In this document: positions 50,787 to 60,822 of the stretch, in pieces
Layout of the letters: the number at the start of each line of letters is the position of its first letter
Numbering within the stretch: position 1 is the stretch's first letter
Source of the DNA: an uncultured Winogradskyella sp.
Lineage (GTDB): Bacteria > Bacteroidota > Bacteroidia > Flavobacteriales > Flavobacteriaceae
Direction: 5' to 3'
Length of the DNA stretch: 64,000 nt
Assembly (NCBI RefSeq): GCF_947496485.1
Contig: NZ_CANMCZ010000001.1
Span: 987,596 to 1,051,595, forward strand
Made by a program: the position numbers and the translations under genes
The notes under the pieces: model-generated
Seen by the model: the letters and a program-made list of their open reading frames with translations, nothing else
Databases searched by the model: none
Told to the model about the DNA's origin: nothing

Positions 50787-51167
50787 CTACTGCATGTTTT
50801 TAGCTTCAATACTTAAAGTGGCATGAGGTACTAACTTTAAACGTTCTTTATTGATAAGTTTGCCTGTTACACGGCAAACTCCATATGTTTTATTCTCAAT
50901 ACGAATAAGAGCATTTTTTAAATCTCTTATGAATTTTTCTTGACGAATCGCTAAAGCCGAGTTAGCTTCTTTACTCATAGTTTCGCTGCCTTCTTCAAAA
51001 GCTTTAAAAGTAGGTGATGTATCATCAGTACCATTATTATGGTCATTCATGTAAGCACTTTTTATAAGCTCCAAATCGTGCTCTGCTTTGTTAATTTTTT
51101 CTTGAACTAAAGTTCTAAATTCTTCTAAATCTTTATCAGAATATCTATTTGTTGTATTTGTTGCCAT
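50787..51167 (-). CDS. TraR/DksA-family protein with reduced zinc finger
   Basis: 126 residues, with the N-terminal coiled coil (about 10-80) and the end YGVCRVTGKLINKERLKLVPHATLSIEAK of the TraR/DksA family in Bacteroidota. Only one Cys of the C4 zinc finger remains (VCRVTG), so a full zinc site is absent, as in some relatives. DksA-type proteins act on RNA polymerase through its secondary channel; this member may regulate or only bind. It follows ileS by six bases and is ended by the terminator at 50688-50722. Confidence 0.87.
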   Translation of the reverse strand: MATNTTNRYSDKDLEEFRTLVQEKINKAEHDLELIKSAYMNDHNNGTDDTSPTFKAFEEGSETMSKEANSALAIRQEKFIRDLKNALIRIENKTYGVCRVTGKLINKERLKLVPHATLSIEAKNMQ

Positions 51168-51173
51168 TTTTTA

Positions 51174-54100
51174 TTAATGTTTTTGAATAAACAGTTTGGT
51201 ATTGACTTCATCAAAAGCAATTTCTATACCATTGTTTACGTTGTCCATAATTTGTAAATCTTCAGTTAATGTTTCTGATTTAATATATTCTTCATTCGAA
51301 GCGACAGCTTCTTTAACTTGTACATCATTTTGAAGTTGTACATCTATTCTATCGGTAACTTCAAATCCTGAGTCTTTACGTAAATTTTGAATCCGATTAA
51401 CAAGCTCACGAGCAATCCCTTCTTTACGTAATTCTTCACTAATGGTAACATCTAAAGCTACCGTTAATGAACCTTCATTAGCAACAAGCCATCCTTCTAT
51501 ATCTTGTGATGTAATCTCCACATCATCAAGTCCTAAAATAATATTTTTTCCGTTAATTTCAACGTCAATATTACCATTTTGCTCGATTTTTTTAATATCA
51601 TCAGCACTAAAAGCACTTACGACACTGGAAATCAACTTCATATCCTTGCCAAACTTCGGTCCTAAAACTTTAAAGTTTGGTTTGATTTGTTTTACTAATA
51701 TATCCGAAGCATCTTCCAAAAGTTCAATATCCTTAATATTCACTTCGTGTTTTATTAAATCTGAAACTGCTTCTATTTCTTCCTTTTGTTGCTGACTATC
51801 AACTGGAATCATAATCTTCTGAAGTGGCTGACGTACTTTAATCTTCTCTTTAGCTCTCAACGATAAAACCAATGAAGATATTGTTTGTGCATTCTCCATT
51901 TTTCGTTCTAAAACCTTATCAATGTAAACTGAATTCACTTTAGGGAATTCTGCTAAATGTACACTTTCAAAATTTTCTTTTTCAGAAACTGAGTTTAAGT
52001 CTAAGTACAAACGATCCATAAAGAATGGTGCAATTGGAGCACCCAACTTAGCGATTGTTTCCATACAAGTATAGAGTGTTTGGTAGGCTGAAATTTTATC
52101 AGTTTGGTAATCCCCTTTCCAAAAACGTCTTCTACTCAAACGTACGTACCAGTTACTTAAATAATCTTGTGTAAAATCTGAAATTGCTCTAGCTGCTTTT
52201 GTTGGCTCGTATTCTGCATAATAATCATCCACTTTTTGAATCAAAGTATTCAATTCAGACAAAATCCAACGATCAATTTCTGGTCGTTCTTCTATTGCAA
52301 TATCAGCCTCACTATAGTTGAAGCCATCAATATTGGTATATAGTGTAAAGAATGAATAAGTATTATATAGTGTTCCGAAGAATTTACGACTTACCTCAGC
52401 AATACCATCACTATCAAATTTTAAATTATCCCATGGATTAGCGTTACTAATCATGTACCAACGTGTAGCATCTGCACCATATTTAGACAAGGTTTCAAAA
52501 GGATCTACAGCATTACCTAAGCGCTTAGACATCTTTTGTCCATTCTTATCTAAAACGAGTCCATTAGAGACTACATTTTTATATGCCACAGAATCAAAAA
52601 CCATTGTTCCAATTGCATGAAGTGTATAAAACCATCCTCGTGTTTGGTCTACCCCTTCTGCTATGAAATCTGCTGGAAAAGCTTCATTTTTATCAATGAG
52701 ATTTTTGTTTTCAAATGGATAGTGCCATTGTGCATAAGGCATAGAACCAGAATCAAACCATACATCAATTAAATCACTTTCTCGTTTCATCGGTTGACCT
52801 AATTCAGAAACCAAAACTATTTTATCTACAACATTTTTATGTAGATCAATAGTTTCATAGTTTTCTTCTGACATATTACCCACTTCAAAATCTGCAAAAA
52901 TATCTTCAGGCATTACACCTGCTTCAACAGACTTTGCTATTTCAGATTTCAGTTCAGCAACAGAACCGATACATAATTGTTCTTTGCCATCCTCTGTTCT
53001 CCAGATTGGTAATGGAATTCCCCAAAAACGCGAACGTGATAAATTCCAATCATTTGCATTTGCTAACCAATTACCAAAACGGCCTTCACCTGTTGATTTT
53101 GGTTTCCAATTAATACTAGTATTCAACTCATGCATTCTACCTTTAACATCAGTGACTTTAATAAACCAAGAATCTAATGGGTAATATAGAATTGGCTTAT
53201 CAGTTCTCCAACAATTTGGATAGCTGTGCTTATATTTTTCAACCTTAAAGGCTTTATTTTCTGTTTTTAATTTAATAGCGAGCTCAACATCTACGGAACG
53301 CTCTGGAGCTTCGCCGTCATTATAATATTCGTTCTTAACATATTTACCTGCTAACTCACCTAACTCTGGCCTAAATCGGCCTTGTAAATCTACTAATGGT
53401 ACCAAATTACCATTATCATCTTTTACTAATAATGGTGGAATTTCTGGTTTGGCTTGTTTTGCAACTAAAGCATCATCAGCTCCAAATGTTGGTGCTGTAT
53501 GTACGATGCCTGTACCATCTTCTGTAGTTACAAAATCCCCAGAAATAACTCTAAAAGCGTTTTCAGGGTTGTCATTTGGTAAAGCATATGGTAATAATTG
53601 CTCGTAAGTAATACCAACTAAATCTGTACCTTTAAATTCTTTAACCACGTAATAAGGAATTTTTTTGTCTCCTTCTTTATAGTCTATTAATTCTGGTTTG
53701 GCCTCAACTTGTTTATACTTTCCATCAAATTGTTTTCCGACCAAGTTTTTAGCCAAAACCACATTCATAGGTCTAAAAGTGTATTGATTGTAAGTTTCAA
53801 CTAAAACATAATCAATCTTTGGCCCAACAGTCAATGCTGTATTACTTGGAAGTGTCCAAGGTGTTGTTGTCCATGCTAAGAAATATATATCGCCTTCATT
53901 TTGTAAAAAGTCTGGTAAAGAATTTTCATTTGCTTTAAACTGGGCAACAACTGTCGTATCAGTTACATCTTGATAAGTTCCTGGTTGATTTAATTCATGA
54001 GAACTTAATCCTGTTCCTGCTTTTGGTGAATAGGGCTGAATCGTATAGCCCTTATATATTAAATTTTTATCGTAAATCTGCTTAAGCAACCACCAAACGC

Positions 54101-54578
54101 TTTCCATGTATTTGGATTTGTAAGTGATGTATGGATTGTCCATATCTACCCAATAACCCATTTTTTGAGTAAGGTCATTCCAGATATCCGTGTAACGCAT
54201 TACTGCTTTTTTACAAGCTTCGTTATATTCTTCTACAGAAATCTTAGTACCAATATCTTCCTTAGTAATTCCAAGTTCTTTCTCAACACCAAGCTCAATT
54301 GGTAAACCGTGCGTATCCCAACCCGCTTTACGTTTAACCTGAAAACCTTTCATGGTTTTGTAACGCGGAAAAATATCTTTAATCGCACGTGCTAAAACAT
54401 GGTGAACACCAGGTAAACCATTTGCAGAAGGAGGTCCTTCAAAAAACACATATGGTGGTTTGCCTTCTCTAGTAGTTACACTTTTTTCGAAGATATTACT
54501 GGCTTCCCAATAGTTACTCACTTCGTTTGCAACTTTTGGCAAGTTAAGTCCTTTATATTCAGGGAACTTTTGGCTCAT
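51174..54578 (-). CDS. ileS: Isoleucine-tRNA ligase
   Basis: 1134 residues. The N-terminal region PPSANGLPGVHHVLARAIKD holds the class I HIGH-like motif (HHVL), and KMSKRLGNAVDPFETL is the KMSKS motif; the editing domain carries AWTTTPWTLPSNTAL. It lacks the zinc-binding C-terminus of the shorter E. coli type and has the long C-terminal extension of the other IleRS group. It charges tRNA-Ile and edits Val. The dksA-like gene follows after six bases. Start ATG at 54578. Confidence 0.97.
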   Translation of the reverse strand: MSQKFPEYKGLNLPKVANEVSNYWEASNIFEKSVTTREGKPPYVFFEGPPSANGLPGVHHVLARAIKDIFPRYKTMKGFQVKRKAGWDTHGLPIELGVEKELGITKEDIGTKISVEEYNEACKKAVMRYTDIWNDLTQKMGYWVDMDNPYITYKSKYMESVWWLLKQIYDKNLIYKGYTIQPYSPKAGTGLSSHELNQPGTYQDVTDTTVVAQFKANENSLPDFLQNEGDIYFLAWTTTPWTLPSNTALTVGPKIDYVLVETYNQYTFRPMNVVLAKNLVGKQFDGKYKQVEAKPELIDYKEGDKKIPYYVVKEFKGTDLVGITYEQLLPYALPNDNPENAFRVISGDFVTTEDGTGIVHTAPTFGADDALVAKQAKPEIPPLLVKDDNGNLVPLVDLQGRFRPELGELAGKYVKNEYYNDGEAPERSVDVELAIKLKTENKAFKVEKYKHSYPNCWRTDKPILYYPLDSWFIKVTDVKGRMHELNTSINWKPKSTGEGRFGNWLANANDWNLSRSRFWGIPLPIWRTEDGKEQLCIGSVAELKSEIAKSVEAGVMPEDIFADFEVGNMSEENYETIDLHKNVVDKIVLVSELGQPMKRESDLIDVWFDSGSMPYAQWHYPFENKNLIDKNEAFPADFIAEGVDQTRGWFYTLHAIGTMVFDSVAYKNVVSNGLVLDKNGQKMSKRLGNAVDPFETLSKYGADATRWYMISNANPWDNLKFDSDGIAEVSRKFFGTLYNTYSFFTLYTNIDGFNYSEADIAIEERPEIDRWILSELNTLIQKVDDYYAEYEPTKAARAISDFTQDYLSNWYVRLSRRRFWKGDYQTDKISAYQTLYTCMETIAKLGAPIAPFFMDRLYLDLNSVSEKENFESVHLAEFPKVNSVYIDKVLERKMENAQTISSLVLSLRAKEKIKVRQPLQKIMIPVDSQQQKEEIEAVSDLIKHEVNIKDIELLEDASDILVKQIKPNFKVLGPKFGKDMKLISSVVSAFSADDIKKIEQNGNIDVEINGKNIILGLDDVEITSQDIEGWLVANEGSLTVALDVTISEELRKEGIARELVNRIQNLRKDSGFEVTDRIDVQLQNDVQVKEAVASNEEYIKSETLTEDLQIMDNVNNGIEIAFDEVNTKLFIQKH

Positions 54579-54642
54579 GTTATCAAAATTCTTATCGAAC
54601 CGCGAAATTAAGAATTTATGTTTAAAGGACGGATTATATCAT

Positions 54643-54673
54643 AAAAAAAAGCAAACGTATAGCGTTTGCTTTT
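54643..54673 (-). terminator. Terminator of the Crp/Fnr gene
   Basis: AAAAGCAAACG (54647-54657) pairs with CGTTTGCTTTT (54663-54673) around a 5-base loop. On the minus strand it ends in T residues (A-run 54643-54650). The symmetrical flanks could let it act both ways. Confidence 0.8.
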
Positions 54674-54772
54674 CTTGTTAGGGCTATTAATTAATTTTTA
54701 TTTGTGATAAATAAATATTAGAACAAACTTAACTTGAATTAATAGAGTATCAATTAACATATGTTAATACAG

Positions 54773-55342
54773 CTATAATTCTTTTCTTATTCTGCTTAAT
54801 TGCACTGGCGAAACGTTTAAATATGATGCTATCTGATATTGAGGTATTAGATTATCAATATTAGGTATTTGCTTCTTTAAGACTAAATACCTTTCGGTTG
54901 CATTTAAAGTCATACTTTCTAATTGTTTTGTTTCATATACTATAAAAACATACTCGAGTATTCTATTATACAAATTACTTATATCAATATTGGTCTTAGA
55001 TATTTTTATAAACTCTTTAAAATCAACTTCATATATCACAGAATCGATTAAAGCTTCATAACATAATAATGATGATTCATTTTTTAAAATTGAAGAAAAT
55101 GCACCTACAAAACCAATAGGTGTAAAAATATTCTTTGTAATTTCTTTTCCTGATTCTAAAGTACAGTAGGCACGCATTAATCCTGAGGTTAAAAAGCCCA
55201 TTTTATTACTTTTTCCGCCTTGTTTAACGATATCTTCTCCAATTTTCAACTTTCGTATTGAAGCCAGATTCTTTAAAATTAAAAACGTCTCTTTAGAAAC
55301 ATGGAATTTTGATTTTAAAAAATCAAAGTTAGGGTTGTCCAT
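54773..55342 (-). CDS. Crp/Fnr-family transcriptional regulator
   Basis: 189 residues, close to the normal length. A cyclic-nucleotide-binding fold (about 20-125, GEDIVKQGGKSNKMGFLTSGLMRAYC) and a C-terminal winged helix (about 145-189, QYQIASYLNVSPVQLSRIRKEL). There is no Cys cluster of the FNR type, so an oxygen-sensing role is unlikely. The ligand-binding residues for cAMP are not clearly kept. Targets are unknown. It stands alone between the radA and ileS genes, with its own terminator. Confidence 0.9.
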   Translation of the reverse strand: MDNPNFDFLKSKFHVSKETFLILKNLASIRKLKIGEDIVKQGGKSNKMGFLTSGLMRAYCTLESGKEITKNIFTPIGFVGAFSSILKNESSLLCYEALIDSVIYEVDFKEFIKISKTNIDISNLYNRILEYVFIVYETKQLESMTLNATERYLVLKKQIPNIDNLIPQYQIASYLNVSPVQLSRIRKEL

Positions 55343-55455
55343 GAATTAAGAATTTCTGTTAAGTCTTTAAATTCTTAAATTCTTTTTATTTTACCTAATA
55401 ATGTCTATAATATACTATTATAAAGGTTGTTCTGAATGATTTGAAAGAATACTAG

Positions 55456-56814
55456 TTAAACCAGAGAACCAACCAAATCTTCAATTTTAGAAATTAATTG
55501 AATTTTTATTACCGTTTTCTTAAGTGCTATTTTATTGTATTTAGATACAAAAATAGTTGAGAAGCCTAATTTTTCGGCTTCTAAAATACGTTGCTCAACA
55601 CGCTGAACTGGTCTTATTTCGCCAGATAAGCCAACCTCAGCAGCAAAGCAATAATCACTTGGTAAAGCCACATCTTCGTTAGAAGACAAAATAGATGCTA
55701 CAACCGCTAAATCAATTGCAGGATCATCTACTGTGATGCCACCTGTAATATTTAAAAACACATCTTTTGCACCTAAACGGAAGCCAGCTCGTTTTTCTAA
55801 AACAGCCAATAACATATTTAATCGTTTAGCATTAAAACCTGTGGCAGAACGTTGTGGCGTACCATAAACTGCCGTACTCACTAAAGCCTGTACCTCAATC
55901 ATTAAAGGTCGCATACCTTCTAAAGTAGCTGCTACAGCATTACCAGATAGTTCGCCGTCTTTTTCTGAAATTAATATTTCTGATGGGTTAGAAACCTCTC
56001 GTAAACCAGAGCCTTGCATTTCATAAATACCCAATTCATTAGTTGAACCAAATCGATTTTTGTTAGCTCTAAGAATTCTGAATACATGGTTTCGGTCACC
56101 TTCGAACTGTAGAACGGTATCTACCATGTGCTCCAAAATTTTTGGGCCAGCAATATGTCCATCTTTTGTAATATGACCAATTAATAAAACTGGTGTTGCA
56201 GTTTCTTTTGCAAATTTGATAAGCTCAGTGGTACATTCTTTAATTTGAGAAATACTACCCGCTGAGGATTCAATATAATCGCTGTGAAGTGTTTGAATTG
56301 AATCTATCACAACAATATCTGGCTCTAGAGTTTCAATTTGTTTAAAGATATTTTGTGTTTTGGTTTCAGTGAGGATATAGCAATTATTACTATTTGGGTT
56401 AATGCGTTCAGCTCGCATTTTTATTTGCTTTTGGCTTTCTTCACCAGAAACATAAAGGGTTTTGTATTGTAATTTTAAAGCAATTTGAAGTAATAATGTA
56501 CTCTTCCCTATTCCTGGCTCACCACCTAAAAGGGTTAATGATCCTTGAACCATTCCACCACCAAGTACTCGATTAAACTCTGCATCTTGCATATCTAAAC
56601 GTGCTTCTTGAGACGTGTCAATCTCATTTATTTTTAAAGGTTTTGAAACTCGTTTTGAGGTCGAAGTTGGTGATTTCCAATCGCTTTTTTCAGGTTTTTG
56701 AATCACCTCTTCAGCTATGGTGTTCCACTCCTTACAAGAGGTACATTGTCCTTGCCATTTGGCATATTGACTACCACAATTTTGACAAAAAAAAGTTGTT
56801 TTAATTTTAGCCAT
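55456..56814 (-). CDS. radA: DNA repair protein RadA
   Basis: 452 residues from the ATG at 56814; a GTG two codons earlier (56820) is the less likely start. N-terminal C4 zinc finger (CQNCGSQYAKWQGQCTSC), Walker A GGEPGIGKSTLLLQ in a RecA-like domain, the KNRFG motif, and a Lon-protease-like C-terminal domain (about 290-450). It processes branched recombination intermediates. The gene is followed by the crp-like gene after 113 bases. Confidence 0.97.
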   Translation of the reverse strand: MAKIKTTFFCQNCGSQYAKWQGQCTSCKEWNTIAEEVIQKPEKSDWKSPTSTSKRVSKPLKINEIDTSQEARLDMQDAEFNRVLGGGMVQGSLTLLGGEPGIGKSTLLLQIALKLQYKTLYVSGEESQKQIKMRAERINPNSNNCYILTETKTQNIFKQIETLEPDIVVIDSIQTLHSDYIESSAGSISQIKECTTELIKFAKETATPVLLIGHITKDGHIAGPKILEHMVDTVLQFEGDRNHVFRILRANKNRFGSTNELGIYEMQGSGLREVSNPSEILISEKDGELSGNAVAATLEGMRPLMIEVQALVSTAVYGTPQRSATGFNAKRLNMLLAVLEKRAGFRLGAKDVFLNITGGITVDDPAIDLAVVASILSSNEDVALPSDYCFAAEVGLSGEIRPVQRVEQRILEAEKLGFSTIFVSKYNKIALKKTVIKIQLISKIEDLVGSLV

Positions 56815-57015
56815 GTTCACTTCCTGAATAATCAGGAATACATTTTAATTTTTAGAACAGCTAAATTAAGATATTTTTAGTTGATGTCTTTAAACCAACT
56901 TACAATTGCCAAAAATTTTAGTGTTGCTAATTTTGAAGGCAAATTAGAAAATAAGAACCCTTTTACTCTACGATACAACGATTCAAAAAAGTAGTCAGTC
57001 GATATGATATTTTTT

Positions 57016-58227
57016 TTACTTTTCTTCATTTTCGATTTCCTCCTCTTCTTTTAATTCTTCTAATTCTTCATCTTCTACATCAACTACTAATGCTAAAGTA
57101 AGCTCCTCAATTTTAGCAGCTATATAATCCCTATCAATGTTTGTGGCATCGTTTAATACCATCGCAGACTCGTAAATTTTCTTTGCTTTTTTGGTTTTAC
57201 CTCTCATTTCAGCCGAATGGGCAATATAATAAGTTCCTAATAGTGTCTCAGGGAATAGCTTATTTGCAAGTTTTCCTAATTTATCTAGAGACTTAGAGTC
57301 TTCACGTTGCTCTGCTACATTGGCTACTTTTTCGAGTTCTTTTTCACTAATTTCTTTTGTGATACCAAATAGTCTTTCAATTCTTTTGTATCTATCTACC
57401 AAATACTTATCTAGAGTTCCATCGTAGTTAAAAACTTTTTCTTCAAGTTCTTTTTCTCTTAACGGATTATATATCTCAAAAATCTTATCAAATGATCTGG
57501 CAATTGCACCAGTAACAAGTGTATAGTGGGTTTCATTTTCAAAATCATCAAAATAATAAGTCACATTCTGATTTTCAACTTCATTAATTAATGCATTGGT
57601 AGAAAGTACCTTTTCTCTTATTTCAGGAATATCCTTTTCTGAAGTTGCCATATAATAAAAGATATCTTCTTTTGAAATGTCTAAACGCTTAGATACGAAA
57701 TTTCTTAATGAGCCCACAAAATCTGGACTAATACAGACATAAGCTTGAAACTGAAGGTCTTCTTTGAATAAATATGAATTAACAAAACTGCCCATAATGT
57801 CGTGAGCAACGGCAACTTTAAATTTACTTGTATTATATTTTTTGTCTATGTAAGGCAGTAATTCTTCTGAAACGAATTCATGAAATCTATGTCCTGAGTC
57901 CATAGGTAAACCTGTTAACGCATCGTAATGACTGTCATAAACACGCTCATCTCCTTGCATAATACCAACAACTATTGAACTTGGCATATCATCAAAATAG
58001 GTTTGAAAATCTACTTGCCCAATAACAGGTTCAAAGAGATAATCACCATCAAAGACTACAATAACAGGATATTTTATATCCGAATTTTCATCGTAATTTT
58101 TTGGAAGTTTGATTTTTATTCTTCTGACCGAGTTAAGACGCTCTGAAGAGATTTCCTTATAAAATGTTTGTGCAAAAGATGGCGCACAGATAAGACAAGT
58201 AAGAACTATTAAAATAGCTTTTCTCAT
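57016..58227 (-). CDS. Alpha/beta-hydrolase-fold esterase-like protein with Asp in place of the nucleophile (paralogue 1)
   Basis: 403 residues. Signal peptide ending FAQ (residues 18-20), then an esterase-D-type fold with YPVIVVFDGDYLFEP. At the nucleophile elbow, where active members have GxSxG, the sequence is AHDIM (residues 141-145), so Asp143 replaces Ser and the flanking Gly are also changed. His234 in ETHYTLV is kept. The C-terminal part (about 310-380) is TPR-like helical. This is a tandem copy of the next gene. It has its own promoter at 58254-58284. The catalytic state is unknown: it may be inactive, a binding protein, or use Asp as nucleophile. Confidence 0.78.
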   Translation of the reverse strand: MRKAILIVLTCLICAPSFAQTFYKEISSERLNSVRRIKIKLPKNYDENSDIKYPVIVVFDGDYLFEPVIGQVDFQTYFDDMPSSIVVGIMQGDERVYDSHYDALTGLPMDSGHRFHEFVSEELLPYIDKKYNTSKFKVAVAHDIMGSFVNSYLFKEDLQFQAYVCISPDFVGSLRNFVSKRLDISKEDIFYYMATSEKDIPEIREKVLSTNALINEVENQNVTYYFDDFENETHYTLVTGAIARSFDKIFEIYNPLREKELEEKVFNYDGTLDKYLVDRYKRIERLFGITKEISEKELEKVANVAEQREDSKSLDKLGKLANKLFPETLLGTYYIAHSAEMRGKTKKAKKIYESAMVLNDATNIDRDYIAAKIEELTLALVVDVEDEELEELKEEEEIENEEK

Positions 58228-58253
58228 AACTAAGTAGGTTTAATTTGGGAAAA

Positions 58254-58284
58254 CAAACATACTGAATTATCGTCAAGCTGTCAA
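58254..58284 (-). promoter_or_regulatory. Promoter of paralogue 1
   Basis: On the minus strand TTG (58282-58284) and TATGTTTG (58254-58261), spacer 20, fit the Bacteroidota consensus. The ATG is 26 bases past the -7 box. Confidence 0.55.
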
Positions 58285-58304
58285 TTTTTTTCGATGAAAT
58301 ACAC

Positions 58305-59453
58305 TTATTTATCCATTTCTTCTTGGATATCGTACATTTTTTCGAGCATAATTTCTTTATCTATGAATTGTGAAGGTTCTAAAAGTAGTCCTGATTTATA
58401 ACGCTGTAAGGCTTTTTTTAGATTACCTTCTTTTTCGAAATACATCCCTAAGTAATAAGCACTTAACATGGAATCAGGGAATTTTTTCTTAACTAACTTC
58501 GCTAATTTCTCTAAAGATTCTACATCATCTCTTTTATTACTAGCCGCAGCAACAGCTCTAATATCATTTTCAATTAGTTGTTTTTCAAAACCATAGAAAT
58601 ATTCAATGTCTTCATACTTCTTTATAAGATAATCATATGGTGAACCTTCATAAGTCAGAAGATCTTCGTTGTATTCTTTACCATTTATGGGCTTATAAAG
58701 TGCGAAAATTTCATTTAAAGCTTTCGGAATTCCTCTTCCAACTAAAGAATAATGATTCGCATCTTCAAAATTATCGAACTTGTAATACAACTTTTCATTT
58801 TGTACAGTTTTTATAATTGAATCGCACTCTACAATAGATGTTCTTAAGGCTTTTACATCGGCATCCGCAGTAGCCATATAATAAAACGTTTCTCGACTCA
58901 ATATTGATAATCGCTGATGCAGTCTATTTTTCATTTCTGGTGCCAAATCTGGGCTTAAGGCAACAAATGCTCTAAAAAGTGGTACATCCTTGAATAAATA
59001 GTAGTTAATAAAATTGGCCCCTAAATCATGGCCAACAATAATTCTAAAATCAGAAGCATTATAATTATCTTCAATGTATGGTATTAATTCTGCCGCCATG
59101 AATTCATAAAACGAAGCACCATCGTGGGCAGGAAAAAACGATTCATCATCATAAAAGAAGTCATCTTCTCTTGTTTTACCTTGCTTAATACCAACTACAA
59201 TACAATCTGGAATATCTTCCCAATAAGATTGATAATCTATATTACCTGCAACCGGTTCAAATAGATAATCTCCATCAAAAACAATAATTACAGGATAGGT
59301 ACGCTTTTCTTCTGGATCATAGTTTCTAGGAAGTTGAATTTTTAATTCGCGTTCTCCCTCAAGTTTATAAGAATCAATAGTTTTATATATTGCTTGTGCT
59401 TGCATACTTAATGCTACAAAGCAGAATATAAATAGGATGTAAAAATTCTTCAT
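58305..59453 (-). CDS. Alpha/beta-hydrolase-fold esterase-like protein with Asp in place of the nucleophile (paralogue 2)
   Basis: 382 residues, aligned with paralogue 1 over its full length: FDGDYLFEPVAG at residues 59-70, a nucleophile elbow GHDLG (141-145) with Asp143 in place of Ser, His234 in ANHYSLV, and TPR-like helices at about 320-375 (PDSMLSAYYLGMYFEKEG). The signal peptide ends at AQA near residue 20. In this copy the two elbow Gly are kept, so Asp is the only change. The YbhN gene lies 41 bases upstream, and the first paralogue follows after 77 bases. A duplicate of this kind suggests a retained role in the envelope. Confidence 0.78.
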   Translation of the reverse strand: MKNFYILFIFCFVALSMQAQAIYKTIDSYKLEGERELKIQLPRNYDPEEKRTYPVIIVFDGDYLFEPVAGNIDYQSYWEDIPDCIVVGIKQGKTREDDFFYDDESFFPAHDGASFYEFMAAELIPYIEDNYNASDFRIIVGHDLGANFINYYLFKDVPLFRAFVALSPDLAPEMKNRLHQRLSILSRETFYYMATADADVKALRTSIVECDSIIKTVQNEKLYYKFDNFEDANHYSLVGRGIPKALNEIFALYKPINGKEYNEDLLTYEGSPYDYLIKKYEDIEYFYGFEKQLIENDIRAVAAASNKRDDVESLEKLAKLVKKKFPDSMLSAYYLGMYFEKEGNLKKALQRYKSGLLLEPSQFIDKEIMLEKMYDIQEEMDK

Positions 59454-59494
59454 GTTATTGATGGACTAAAATTAAAGCAAGTTAAAAAATATTT

Positions 59495-60454
59495 CTATAA
59501 TGTTGTTTTCTTTCTGTTGTATATTGGTAAGTAAATTAGAGACAGACCACCTAATACTATAATAACCAAAGTCTGCGTTGACCACATAATCCAACCAAAA
59601 GCTCTGCTAGGATCTTCCGCCATACTAAATAATGAAAATGCAATTACAACCGCTTCTGGAAACGAACCTATTCCACCGTTTGTAGCTGCAATACTAAAAC
59701 TAGCAAGTATAAAACCTATTAACACTGCAGCAATTGAAATATTGTTTAGTTCTGGTAATGCAAATGTAGTTATGTAAAACATTGACACATACATCACCCA
59801 AATAAATATAGTATGAAAAATGAAAGCCCACTTGTTTTTCATTTTAAAAATGCTCAATACACCTTCAACAAGTCCTGCAAAGAAGTTTTTTACTTTTAAT
59901 GCAAATATAGAAGTGCTTTTCTTTATAAATAAAAATATAGCCAATCCTAATACTAGTAATGCTATACCACCTAAAGCTAAAGACAATGGATTAAATTTAT
60001 CTATAAAGAAATCATAAATGAATTGAAACTCTAAAAACAGTGCAATAACGATTATTAGAAGTAACATAATTGTATCCGCTATACGTTCTGCTACAATAGT
60101 ACCAAATCCTTTATCGAAAGGAATATCTTCATAATTGGTTAAAATTGAAGCTCTAGCAATTTCACCAGCTCTTGGAATCGTAAAATTAATGAGATACGCC
60201 GAATACACAGCCATAACACTGTTTACAAACTTTGGCTTAAAACCTAATGGCTCTGCCATATAAAGCCAACGATATGCTCTTGAAAGATGACTTAAAATCC
60301 CTATAATAACACCAAAAAGTATCCAAGTGTAATCAGCGTCTTTAAAGTACTGTACTAAAGTAGGAATAGAAATCTGAGATAAAGAATACCATACCAAAAT
60401 AACTCCTAAGAGTAAAGGTAAAACAACTTTTAGGATGGATTTTGGGCTTTTCAC
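59495..60454 (-). CDS. YbhN-type lysylphosphatidylglycerol-synthase membrane-domain protein
   Basis: 319 residues with eight or so membrane segments and the family motifs SHLSRAYRWLYM near the N-terminus, INFTIPRAGEIARASIL, and FGTIVAERIADTIMLL. The same fold is the membrane part of MprF, and stand-alone members are thought to be lipid flippases or transporters; no MprF synthase domain is present. It overlaps the panD region closely (4 bases after panD) and is upstream of the two esterase-like genes. The substrate is unknown. Start ATG at 60454. Confidence 0.9.
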   Translation of the reverse strand: MKSPKSILKVVLPLLLGVILVWYSLSQISIPTLVQYFKDADYTWILFGVIIGILSHLSRAYRWLYMAEPLGFKPKFVNSVMAVYSAYLINFTIPRAGEIARASILTNYEDIPFDKGFGTIVAERIADTIMLLLIIVIALFLEFQFIYDFFIDKFNPLSLALGGIALLVLGLAIFLFIKKSTSIFALKVKNFFAGLVEGVLSIFKMKNKWAFIFHTIFIWVMYVSMFYITTFALPELNNISIAAVLIGFILASFSIAATNGGIGSFPEAVVIAFSLFSMAEDPSRAFGWIMWSTQTLVIIVLGGLSLIYLPIYNRKKTTL

Positions 60455-60458
60455 CTTA

Positions 60459-60809
60459 CTATTTTAGAAGGTTAGTAGCTTCATCTGGAAACACCAAAGA
60501 TGGCTTAAAAACTTTAGCCTCTTCAATATCCATAAATGCATACGTAATAAGAATTAAGGTATCGCCAACAGCAACTTTACGTGCTGCAGCTCCATTTAAT
60601 GTAATTTCACCACTATTCCTAGGACCAGGAATACAGTAGGTTTCTAAACGTTCTCCATTGTCGTTATTTACAATCTGAACTTTTTCTCCCTGTATAATAT
60701 TGGCAGCTTCCATTAAGTCTTCGTCAATGGTAATACTACCTATGTAGTTAAGGTCTGCGCCTGTAACTTTTACACGATGAATCTTAGATTTTACAACTTG
60801 AATTTGCAT
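60459..60809 (-). CDS. panD: Aspartate 1-decarboxylase
   Basis: 116 residues. The self-processing site Gly24-Ser25 occurs in [12 protein letters not shown]; cleavage produces the pyruvoyl group used to decarboxylate aspartate to beta-alanine. The conserved YGxxG-type end and the [17 protein letters not shown] region are also present. It lies 13 bases after panC; both make pantothenate precursors. Length fits the family. Confidence 0.97.
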   Translation of the reverse strand: MQIQVVKSKIHRVKVTGADLNYIGSITIDEDLMEAANIIQGEKVQIVNNDNGERLETYCIPGPRNSGEITLNGAAARKVAVGDTLILITYAFMDIEEAKVFKPSLVFPDEATNLLK

Positions 60810-60822
60810 GTGGCAAAGATAA

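Noticed and set aside
56884-56994. A 36-codon plus-strand frame between radA and the esterase-like gene
   Set aside because: No promoter box or terminator, no recognised family, and it is not unusual by length; it may be chance. The gap 56821-57015 otherwise shows nothing.
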